From Hoplostethus atlanticus (Eukaryota > Chordata > Actinopteri > Trachichthyiformes > Trachichthyidae), in the NCBI GenBank assembly GCA_034670405.1, contig JAXDDX010000002.1:8556501-8620500 (forward strand): a stretch of 64,000 nt of DNA, read 5' to 3'. Both the position numbers and the translations under genes were made by a program. Positions 1 to 11,300 of this stretch are shown piece by piece. Under the pieces are notes generated by a model that made no database searches, was not told where the DNA came from, and worked only from the letters and a program-made list of their open reading frames with translations. Numbering within the stretch: the stretch's first letter is position 1; the number at the start of each line of letters is the position of its first letter.

Positions 1-314
1 TGCTGTTGAAGTTTAATAGAGGTATTGTAAGTATTCACACATGCAGTTAAACCGAAGCAGGCACCCTGACTGTTCCGCTTCACTGACCCTCAGATTATAT
101 TCTCTTGGTCTTGAAACAGGCAGAGCAAAAGATGATTACATTGACACAAAGTGTTTTCTGCTTGACTTTCATCTCAAAAGGAACACAAAAGAGTTTTTGT
201 GAAAGCAAATTCTCCTCAGATAAATACATAGCTATACACCGTGTCTGTAGCGCACAGCACTGGACCCCCTCCCTCAACCGCACCTAGTCAAAGGGCAGGC
301 CGATACCGCTAGAG

Positions 315-1464
315 CAGTGGTTCCCAAAGTGGGTGCCGCGGCACCCTGGGGTGCCATAATGACTGGCATGGGGTGCCGCAAGCACCATATTTTCCATATT
401 TTATTGTGTCTATTTCACATAAAAATAGGCTACATTTGAACTACATTTTATATTACATTTGAAACATGTCATTGTAAAAACAGAAGAAATAAGCAATAAA
501 CATCGAAATCGTTCATATTAAAAAAAAACTGTTAAAATGCGCATTCAAAGGGATAGTGGCGCATCTGAAAACGCTGGATGAAAGGTTTGAGTGTTATTTC
601 CCTGCTTCGAAGAATGAAGACTATGACTGGATCCGCGATCCTTTCAACTCCCGATCATCAGAATCAGCAAAGAAGTTGACAATCAAAGCCCAGGAAGAAC
701 TAGCAGAACTGAAAATTGATCGCACTGAAATTGAAGTTTGGAGAAATGTCGTCGGACATGTTTTGGCTGCTTGTGGGACACGAATATCCATCTCTGGCAA
801 ACTGCGCGATCAGTGTGCTATTGCCGTTCCCAACATCATACTTGTGTGAGCTGGCTTTCTCATCCCTGACATACGTGAAAAGCAAGAGAAGGCATCGCCT
901 GTCAGTGGAGTCAGATCTACGCGTTGCGCTCTCTTCAATCTCTCCCTGCATCAAGAGACTGTCTCAACAGCAGGCTCACACTCCCACTAAAATGCCTGAT
1001 AGCTCCATACGCGGAGTTATTTTCGTTCTTTGTTTTTCTTATTAACCTAAAAAGTAGGCTTATTTTACGTTTTGAACAAAGCAAAATAAATGCACTTTTT
1101 TTCTCTATATATATATATATTTTTTTTTTTTACCAATTAACATAATTATTTATTATTATTTTAAGTTAAACATTGATCTGTAAATCTGCATAAATCACAC
1201 ACAGCAACAAATATAGCCTTAGTTCAAACAAGTCAATCAAAATGGTTGACATCTATTTTTTCTTATCATTAGCTCAGTGGTTGAGAATAATGTTTCATTT
1301 TAAGAAGTTATTTTATTTCACTTCATATTGATGCCAGTTCATTAAAATATATTCTTATAACATATTCATGGTGTCATGTTTAGCTTAAAGGGGGTGGGGG
1401 GGTGGGGGGTGCCGTGAAAAGAAATTGACTATGAAGGAGGTTTGAAAAAGTTTGGGAACCACTG
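315..1464 (+). mobile_element. hAT-superfamily DNA transposon copy, complete ends
   Basis: The left end reads CAGTGGTTCCCAAA and the right end TTTGGGAACCACTG, a perfect 14-bp terminal inverted repeat. Both ends are flanked by the same 8-bp direct repeat, CGCTAGAG (307-314 and 1465-1472), as expected for a hAT target-site duplication. The interior carries a short, broken stretch related to a hAT transposase, followed by AT-rich sequence and a G-rich run near 1390-1410. The perfect duplication suggests a fairly recent insertion in the ap1b1 intron. A copy this small (1.15 kb) is almost certainly non-autonomous. Confidence 0.9.
556..1045 (+). pseudogene. hAT transposase C-terminal remnant, frameshifted
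   Basis: Two overlapping reading frames carry consecutive parts of a ZBED5/SCAND3-like hAT transposase. Frame 1 (from 556) has a segment around YDWIRDPF. Frame 2 (from about 716) has the hAT dimerisation region, with motifs such as LLPFPTSYLCELAFSSL and RHRLSVESDLRVALSSI. The switch of frame near 715-725 marks an indel, and the zinc-finger and catalytic parts expected upstream are missing. It cannot encode an active transposase. It lies inside the hAT element described separately and is not a host gene. Confidence 0.85.
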
Positions 1465-1472
1465 CGCTAGAG

Positions 1473-2189
1473 TGTGCCTCCTTCTCTGGGTCCAGCAGGT
1501 TGGATCCATATGCCAGACAGAAAACTCAACAACAGCAGACTGGAGCCCTGGGCTATTGTGCCCCCTAAACCTCCAAGGGAGCGGCTTAGCACGGCTTCCA
1601 ACTTGGCATGGCTCAAGCTCTCAGCTATGAGTCCCTACCCAGTCAAAGTGCTGCCTGCTCTTTTAATTAGACATCAACTCAGTGTTTCTGACTTGGCCTG
1701 CCTTGTCGGAAATACATTATTTAACGGGAATTGCTTGTTGTCCTGTGAGCTATCTAACCACACTTAGGCCTCATTGTTTGCATATTTGTGCAGCAACAAA
1801 CGATGCTTTATTTGTCAGTCAAGTAAATATTCAGGCATACAAAATAGTATCGCTGTATTCAAATGAAAGTTAATATCGGTGCTTAAATGTCCTCTGGTGT
1901 TATTAAATGGAAATACTCTATCACTTTTTATTTATTCAGTATGCATTTATTGCCATGCTATCCAGTGCACCCTATAATAGGTTGTGACATATTAAAACAA
2001 TATTACATCTCAAAACAATAATATTAAGAGCACCATGTTCCTTTCTTAAGAGTTCATGAACAGTCAACCATTACCATGAACTGCATTTCTGACTCTGGAA
2101 CTGGAAATGTATGATGATTCAGATTTTTGTCTGCCCTCACATGATGCTTGTTTAGTGTAGGTGATGTTGCTTTGTGTGACTGTCACCAG
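1473..2189 (+). other. ap1b1 intron (3' part), no gene seen
   Basis: AT-rich intronic sequence between the hAT insertion and the first ap1b1 exon in the window. I see no conserved coding segment. A pyrimidine-containing tract and CACCAG at 2184-2189 form the splice acceptor. The first 306 bases of the window are probably part of the same intron and also hold nothing recognisable. Confidence 0.7.
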
Positions 2190-2355
2190 GTATGAGAGTG
2201 TGATTGCTACTCTGTGTGAGAACCTGGACTCTCTGGATGAGCCAGAGGCGCGGGCAGCCATGATCTGGATTGTGGGAGAGTACGCTGAGCGCATCGACAA
2301 TGCTGACGAGCTGCTGGAGAGCTTCCTGGAAGGTTTCCATGATGAAAGCACACAG
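2190..2355 (+). CDS. ap1b1: ap1b1 exon: trunk, [13 protein letters not shown] segment
   Basis: The acceptor is CACCAG and the donor is CACACAG|GTCTGT. The exon encodes one split codon plus 55 residues, from YESVIATL to FHDESTQ, part of the alpha-helical trunk that packs against sigma and mu subunits. The sequence is near-invariant among animal beta-1/beta-2 adaptins. The GTCTGT donor is weaker than usual, but the exon join to the next segment (VQLQLL) matches the family exactly. Confidence 0.95.
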
Positions 2356-5300
2356 GTCTGTTTGGTGTGGTGGGGGGCTGGGTGTTCCTCTAAAGAGGTG
2401 AAGGCTACAAGGCTAGTGGCAGTACATTTGTTCTGTAGTTTCTAGTGTAGTTAACTTTCTTTGGGGTAAAAAAGAGGCATTGGTTAGCTGCTGCCCAGCA
2501 TTGAAAGTGGAGTTGACATGCACAAAAGCACAACAAGGCCACAACTGGTCTTATTTAACTGGCAAAAAAACAGAGAAATTAAAGAGGATTTAAAATGTTT
2601 TAAAACTCAGGCTGCTATTTGGAGTACACAGCTCAGAAATACATAAATGAGAACACTCCAATAGTAATTGAAGTCTGTAGTATGCCTCTTAGATTCCCAT
2701 AGCCGTTTCACAGGCACATTTTGTAGAGAAGCCAGTCTTTAGCCCATAGAGTATTATGCTGCAGTTTGTTCTCCGATTAAGCCTTGTTTGGAGAGTTCAC
2801 CCTGAGCAATAGATTAATTCCCATATTAATGCCTTGGAGAGAATTTTCTATTGGCTGTAAAGTGATTTTGAAGGGTAGAAATGAATTACACTACAGATTT
2901 ACACCCTTTTGTGCTGTTGTTGCAAATTGCTTCTTTCTAGTCAGCAGAATGTTACATTACAGTTTAACAATGCACAGTGCCAAACAAAATGTAAACCCTC
3001 TGCAAATCTATTTTCTTCTGCCAATATTTTATTTCCTGCCATATTTATTGTCTAAATGACCTTCATCAGAGGATACATCTAAGTTGTTCTGCAGCAATGT
3101 GGGAGTATTCTCTTTAGACTTAATTGTACCTCCAGTACCTTTTTAAAGTTTGTCCATTTGAACAACAGTCTTTCTACACAATCTTCTTTTGAATGAAAAT
3201 GGGGAGAGGGTGTGTGAATGAATCCGTCATTCAAAACAATATTTCCTGTAAGGGTTGTCGCATGTCACTATATTTAATTTGTAGGCTAAATGAAAAATGT
3301 ATATACACTAGCTATACGAGTAGTGGTGTTGATGAGGAGTTGTGATCTCTGTGATCTCTGTGTCCACTGGGTCCTCTAGGTGCAGCTGCAGCTACTTACA
3401 GCCATCGTTAAATTGTTCCTGAAAAAGCCGACTGAGACCCAGGAGCTGGTGCAGCAAGTGCTAAGCCTGGCCACACAGGTGAGACACATGCGCACAAGCA
3501 CACACACACACACAATTTGTGTGTCAGCCATCATCTCTCTCTACAAACATGTTACAATCCTCACCCCAGGCAGTTGTTACAGACCTCTTCCCTTAGCTCC
3601 TATTTTTATATCTTTTCCTAGCATTTCTTTCTTGCATAATCACTATAGCGGCACTGGAATATTGTCAGGGCACTATGACTCTGACCTTCATACTTCCCTT
3701 TTACTGCATATAATGTTGGTCATCTAGCATTCTGCTGGGATACTGATTGTAAATTTGAGTTTATTTGGATCTCTGGCAGTGTGACAGATTCATTTTGTTA
3801 AAAGACAATCAGAGCCGCTTATATATGGCTATATATAATGGTCGTCAAAGAATAGTGACTAAAGTGACTAAAATAAGCTAGTAAAACAACAAAAAATATT
3901 GTCAGAAGTATCTTGGCAGTAACCCCAGTAATGAACGACTGTTACAGCTATCAATGAGATTGACTTGCAGAGTAAGTGGAAAGTGTCTTTTTATGCTAAA
4001 CAAGCAGGCAGGGAGGGAAGAAGTTTAAGAATATAGCCAAGATTAACTGTGTTCTGTTCTTAAGCTCAAAGGCAAGCTGGCACAGTTAGTACAAATGCTT
4101 TGTAATTTTGTTGCTTCTTGTACTTGTCGTCCTTGTTTAAACCTACATTCATTTAGTGCACTTCCTGTCTGAGTCAGTTGTGACACTGATGTCCTCCTTA
4201 AAGCGCGAGCCTGCTGGCAAACAAAGTGTCATGTCAGCCACACAACAGATACAATGACACTATCAACTGTTTCACAGTAATGGACTTGGGCCATTCTAGC
4301 ACTATTATAGCTGTACTGTGTGTAATGTACTGATGCACTGAGAATCCTGTTCAAATGCATTGGGATCACAGTGTGACCATGACCATAGTGGCCAACATTG
4401 CCCATCTGGCACATCAGCTGCTGCATTTCAAAATTCACCAGACATGTTTTTATTTAACCAGCGAAATGTATTTAGGAATAGATAAGAACCTCTAAATGAT
4501 GTTGGGTTTCTTGCCAAAGTAGCTGGTAGAGTAGGCAAACAAGCCACATCTAGCATGTACCATTATTTGGCCAGTGTTAATTTCCCACCATAAGTGTGAC
4601 AGTTATAATTGTGCACCTGTTTATTTCTTGATTGCAAGGACTATAATTTAAAAAATGCCCCTTCCTTGGGGCGTCCTGGTGGCTCAGTGGTCTAAGGCGC
4701 ATACCACGTAACCGCAACGTCCTGGGTTCGAATCTATATGGGTTTTATTTCTAAGAGTTAGCCTCCCTTGCTTATGATACTTAGGATAGTTAAGCTACTT
4801 GGTTCAAGATTCTCTTTGTCTGTTTATTCCATTAATAAACAGACACCCTTGCTTCAGAAGAGCTGCTGGCATCATTGTTATTTTTCTACAACACTACATT
4901 GTGTGTGTTGTGTATGTTTACATGTATGCATAATATATTATGCAGGTATGCTTTTATGTACATTGGGAGGAGTACAAACTAGCAATCAAATGTTCAGAGT
5001 ACAGCATAGGCTACCCAGACCATGGTAGCATGATGCACATGCAACATTTAGTTGTACTTGCCTCATATGAACCCAGTAGACACGCACACACAGGCACACA
5101 GGCACAGTCTACTGCTGTGAATGAGCCTACTTTGGGGAAACAATGTCCTGTTGTCCAGATTTGACCTCAAAATAGCCCCAAGTAGAATATACTCATCATG
5201 GACAGGATCAGGTCTCAGTTTTTACCATGCTCAAAAATAGCCTGAGATGCATGTGCAAAACATTGTTTTCTCGTGTCAAATGGATTTTATTAATGGTTAA

Positions 5301-8300
5301 TTCATTGTCAAATTGTGGATGTTTACCCAAGCGCTAGCACTACCCCAAGGCTGAGTCCTTAACTCTGTTCTTGATACCTTTTGAATCTCTACTCATATCA
5401 GGGGCAAGAAAAGAGAAGTGTAACATGAAGTATTCATGATGCACAAAACATAATAATCTCTTCACCCTCATTCCTCCATCTTGTCTCCAGGACTCTGACA
5501 ACCCAGACCTTAGGGACCGTGGCTACATCTATTGGCGTCTGCTCTCCACAGACCCTGTGGCTGCCAAGGAGGTGGTTCTGGCTGAGAAGCCACTGATCTC
5601 TGAGGAGACAGACCTGATTGAGCCCACCCTGCTGGAGGAGCTCATCTGCCACATTGGTACCTTGGCCTCTGTCTACCACAAGCCGCCCAGTGCCTTTGTT
5701 GAGGGCAGCCGCGGGGTGCAGCATAAGAGACTCCCCGCCCGTACTGGATCGTGAGTCACACACATCCTGCTCTGATGTTTTCTAAAAACACCTCACTTAT
5801 TCAGTCAGAAGGGTTTATTTGCTGAAATGGACCAAGCTTCTTGACTCCTATCATGTTTTGCAACACCCTGCATCTCGTAAACATTGTTCTCTGTGGATGT
5901 TTTGGTCAGAGGTGTTGTAACCTCATTTTTAGCTCAGCTAATTGGAGTCACATCCTCAGTTTAATTATGAATAAAGTTACAGCTTACTCGGTAGAGCATG
6001 AGACTCATTTTGGATAAAAGCGTCTGCTAAATGACTGTAATGTAACAGTAGATTTTTTAAAAATCACAACTAAGCAGAGCACCAGAAATTTCTAGTATTT
6101 AAAACTATAATAAATAACATCAACAATGAAATAAGTAACATAAAGCAATCGTATTGAAGAGTGTTTTTTTGCACCTCTTCTAGCGGGGAGAGCACGGAGA
6201 GCCCAGACACGGGTTCTGCTGCTGGAGTCTCTGAGGCCCCCCCTGCTGTCATCCCATCCCAGGGAGACCTCCTGGGAGATCTGCTCAATCTGGACCTGAC
6301 GCCCCCCACCACAACTGGACCACCACCACCCTCCTCTGCCATGCAGATGGGGGCCATGGACCTTCTTGGAGGAGGACTGGACAGCCTAGTAGGTGTTCCT
6401 CTGTACCCTCACTAACTGAAGCTGTCAGGCTCTAAAAGGCTGTTTTGACGCATCTCTAACACGTTTCCCATTGCTCAGCAAGTTGCTGTAATGGGCTGAA
6501 TGCCAATGGGAGTTAGTTACGGTAGTGTATGATTTATTTTTTTCCCCTACCTTTTTTATTTGTGCTCACTCCAGCTTTCTCTTTTTCTTTTGACCCTTGT
6601 GTATTTTCCTCTCTTTGTTCAATGCTACACCTGCAGATGGGGGATGAGTCTGAATCGGTAACTACATGGAGGGAGAGGGCACAGCAATCGCACATCATGT
6701 CATACCATTTTAGTGCTAAGAGATGAACTGCCGTTTTACTCTCTTGTTCACATGCATCTGTCGTACATATTCCATATCATCCCTTACATCCCGATATGTA
6801 CCGCAAGCGATCCCATCTCTTTTCTTATCACTGGGCTCTGCGGTGTGTTTCATTTTTCCATCAGCCACACATTTCTCAGCGGACGGACACTCCTCTGTCA
6901 CCTCAGCTCCCACATCAGTCCCCATCGCCCCCAGATTACAGCCCCACTGAGGTTGGTCCAGGGGACGGTGGACCAGTAAATGCCAGCGCCAGCCTAGAAT
7001 TCCCTCTCGTCCCCTGTGTACTGCTGTGACCTATGAATAATCTTCCTCAGCAGTCACTGTTTTTTTTTGTAGTTCAGACTTCATATCAAACTGTTTTAGT
7101 TCCCACGCTCCTCCTCTTGGTGATTGCTTTCACTAACTGTTTACGAGTAGCATTTGAACAAACCCTATTGGATTTCAATCGCTGCTCAGCTGGAATTGTA
7201 GTGAACAGTGAAAGCTCAATAATATAAAATGAAAACTAATTGTAAGCCCTGTACTGATATCCCCTTCTGCTAGCTGTTACCCTTCCGCACTCTAAGCCTG
7301 TAGCTGTACTTAATCATGGAAACAGATTCTTACAACCCTACTCTCCTCCATCCATCCTCCTCCAACCTCCCACAATATTTATTGCACTAATATATATATA
7401 ACCTGATTTTTTTGTTTTGCTTTTTCTCTCCACCAGCTTGGCGGAGACATCGGAGGAAGTCCTGCTGTAAGTCATCTTGTTTGATCTTTCAAACATCTTG
7501 CACTTTGATTACTCAATACAGAATGACTTTGAATGTTTTCAGGGCAACATGTTTCTTTGTGGTCCACAGATGGGGGCTGGATTTGGGGCTCCTCCAGCTG
7601 TAATGCCAACCTCTTTCAACACCCCTGTGGGTGGAGGTCTGAGCGATCTGTTTGACCTCGGAGGAGGAGTCGGCATGCCAATGGGAGCCTACATCCCTTC
7701 TAAAATAGTGAGTCTTCATGCGCTGTGATAGAACATAGAGTGATTTAGCAGCAGTGGTGGGCCAGAATAAGAAAGTAAACTGTATTTGCAGATGATAAAA
7801 GTATAGACTCACTGGATGTGTGTTAATGTGTGTTTAGGTGTGGCTACAGGCCATGAAGGCAAAGGGTCTGGAGATCTCTGGCACCTTTGCCCGTCGTGCT
7901 GGGGTCATCCAAATGGAGATGACCCTCACTAATAAAGCTATGAGTGTCATGACTGACTTTGCCATTCAATTCAACAGAAACAGGTCAGAGCACTTTGATT
8001 AAATCATGAGCACCATGCATCAGTGCTTAGATTCTATTATCTTTGTGACTTTGTCTTTTTTTTCTCTGTGTTTATCTGTAGCTTTGGTCTAACCCCGGCT
8101 GGTCCGCTCCAGGTTCTCACTCCCCTCGGCCCAAACCAGACTCTTGAAGTCAGCCTCCCCCTCAACACTGTGGGGCCTGTCCAGAAGATGGAGCCCCTCA
8201 ATAACCTGCAGGTAACTTCCTCGCAATATTGTCTTTTTCTTTAATTATGTGATGAATGTGCAACTTCAGGTGTTGGCAATGTTATTGTTGTTAGAATAAA

Positions 8301-11300
8301 CTCATAAAAGACAGTAAAACATTTTGGGACAGTAACGGATGTTTTGTGATGTACATTTTTCACCCTGGATGGACAGTGATCGAGTTACCATGAGGCTAGA
8401 AGAGCTGAGTGATGGTTTGCGGCTGGTTTAATACCACAAACTTGTTCACCTGTAGTTATTTAACCATCTATGTGCTTTATACTGCCTTTGAATAATTTAG
8501 TTTGGACTGTCGGCAGCATCTGAATTCTCAGAGCTACATTACGAGCTGTCAGAACTGGTTGATGTTGAGTCTGATGTTTCTAGGTTGCAGACATCTTTGA
8601 GTCACTGCAAGAGTTTTTTTGATGAAGTATGAAAAAAAGATTGTCTGTCTCAGTCTGTCCAAATTCTTACCAGGCCCATGTAAAAAAGTCACAGTTCCTC
8701 CCCCTCAAAACTAAAATTGTCCGTATTTCAATCTTAGTCATTTATCCTTTTATATCCAACGTGATGACAACAGAGATAAAACATCAAAGAATGGGTTATG
8801 GTTGAAATACATCGGCTGTGATGACTGTATCTCATGGGACATTAGGTTTTGTCCTTGTCATATGCCTTGTAATGATTATTGAGCAATGCCATAGTACGTT
8901 TCCATTCCTCGTTTGCGTTTTCTCATTAGAAATTCAGTTGCCATGCTGTTAAATTCCCGAGCTGCAAATAAAACGGAAATAAAATAAGACGGCCTTCAGA
9001 ACAGTTGTGATTACTTCCAAATAAAAAAGAGCCGTAGAGGCTGGCTTCTTTTTGATCAGGGCGGTTCTGTTGACCGGGCAGAAGCCCTGTGCAGCTGGAG
9101 AGAGGAGATAAGAGTGCTTAGGGGGATGATGGAGGTGGGGGCAGTCATTAGTGGTCACGCACCACATGGCTGCTTTGTTTCTCCTGGTTTTAGTAACCCT
9201 GCTAACCCTTCCACTCTGTTGCCTGTGGGCCCTGCTTTGAAGGGTACTACCACCCATTTTGATTGAACACTGCTGCTTCATATCACTAAAACCCAGTCAA
9301 TGTCAGCACATTAAGGGAAATGCCGTAGTAACTTGGGATGTCAGTTTTCTAGGCTGTTTTGTTATAGTAGAGCTGCCTTCTCCTCTAAGGATGCGGTGAC
9401 CTCTCAGTTTAAAATGTAATCACACATGGGGAGGTTTGTGGGTTTTCAGATATGGAAACCTATTGTAGTGATGGAATACACACAAATGGCTATTTAGTAG
9501 TGAACAAATTCCCCAAAACGGTCCAATATATCAACTAATCTTGGCAAGAACACCATAAGATGTGTAATATTATAACACTACTATCTTCTATGTTGGATTT
9601 GATGTCCGCCTACTTTTCTTGGTCAACTCTGGTCCACACAGATACGAATTCTTACTTTAGCTTCCTCTTACTAATAGCGTCCCAGTCCTTCAATTTACTG
9701 AAATTCAGAATGTAAAGGATGTACTATTCCCTGCATTACTGACAGTCCTCAGGACTAAGACGCCTTCATAAAGTATTCCAGACTCATTCTCTTGCTGTCC
9801 TCTGGCTGAACTCATTGTCCTTCCCTCAGTTGTCCCACTCCTCTGATGAGTAACTTGCTCAATATCACAGCCAGCTGCTCATTTCTGCTCCAGGTGCTTA
9901 GTTGGTCTTGTGTTTCAGTGCCGTCAGGGCCCCAGGACTATAGAACGACAAACAAATGCACGATCCTTTTTTAAACCGCCTCTTGGGATCCACTTTTATA
10001 GACTTGCTTTTATATAATGTTTTTGTAAACTTTTCTTTTGAAGTGCTCTACAAAATATTTGTAGATGTTTTAGAATAGAGCATTGCAGAGAGTGTGTGTC
10101 ATTCCTAAAGGATCATAACCTCTTTGTTCAGTAAACACCACACATACACTGGCAGCCTCCTTAAAGGGCACTTGAAAAGTAATTACCCATGTATTGTTTC
10201 TTGTTTTTTTTCCTGTGCTGTCCCCTCCTTGGACATAATCACTCTCACAGGTGGCTGTTAAGAACAACATCGACGTATTCTACTTCAGCTGCCAGTACCC
10301 CATCAGCATGTTGTTTGTAGAAGATGGGAAGATGGGTGAGTGTGTCTTGGCCCCTTCTCTCCCTTCAAAAGCCTCAAACCCCACTAACGTCAGCGCTTGT
10401 TAATTACCTCAGTCTTTTCAGTCACACTAATGTGCTTGAGTGCGCATGACTGTCTGATGTGTACGACATGTATTTGTGTGAGCGTCTGGCTGCCTGCAGT
10501 CATGCGCTGCCAGGGTTGCGTACTTGCTTTTAGAATGCACAGCAATGGCGTATTTGGTCAGTTTGTCCCCGTCTCTCTTTTTTCCTTGCTTGGGTTGATT
10601 CAATTTGGGGAAACGTGTTGGTGTTTCTCCCCGTGGAGACTCCAGATGGGGCCAGCAGCAGGGCTGCTCCCGGAGGCTGCAAGCTAATGCTCTGAAGCCT
10701 CACAGCAGGGAGCCTTATGTCCAGCCTAGCAACAAACTATTCATCCATTATTTCATTGTGTTTTTTTGTTTTGTTTCTGCCACAGTCTGTACTTTTACCA
10801 CAGAAACCCTGTTCTGTTTTATTTTTCTCATAAACCACTCTCTGTGTTCTACGTCTTCTAATCCATCTCGTATTTCTGTTTCTTCATCCACAGAGAGACA
10901 GGTGTTCCTTGCCACGTGGAAAGACATTCCTAACGACAATGAGGCTCAGTTCCAGATCAAAGACTGTCATCTCAACTCAGGTGAGAAGGAAGAGGAGAGT
11001 ACGTCGAAGCCAGAGTCGAGGAGCTGGAGCACTCTATATTGTACCTCCATAGCTTGCAACGTCTTATGTTTGACAGCCAGTAACTTAAGAGGTGGAGCTA
11101 GGCTGACAGAGCCGTGGCGATATGACAGCCTGATCCTCACTAATGAAACAAATTGTATTTGATGAGAACTCTGCAGTCCCTATTTACGTGTGATAATTTG
11201 GTTTTACACAAGTGTGAGAGCAGCTGAATTGGAGGAGAATTCCTAATGACAGCTTAATGGAGATTTCCCCCAACAGATTGAATTTCTTCTTCATGAACAA

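Noticed and set aside
10605-11162. 185-codon open frame across the ap1b1 platform exon
   Set aside because: It is open only because it contains the real 87-base exon (10894-10980) in frame plus intron on both sides; intron parts have no adaptin content.
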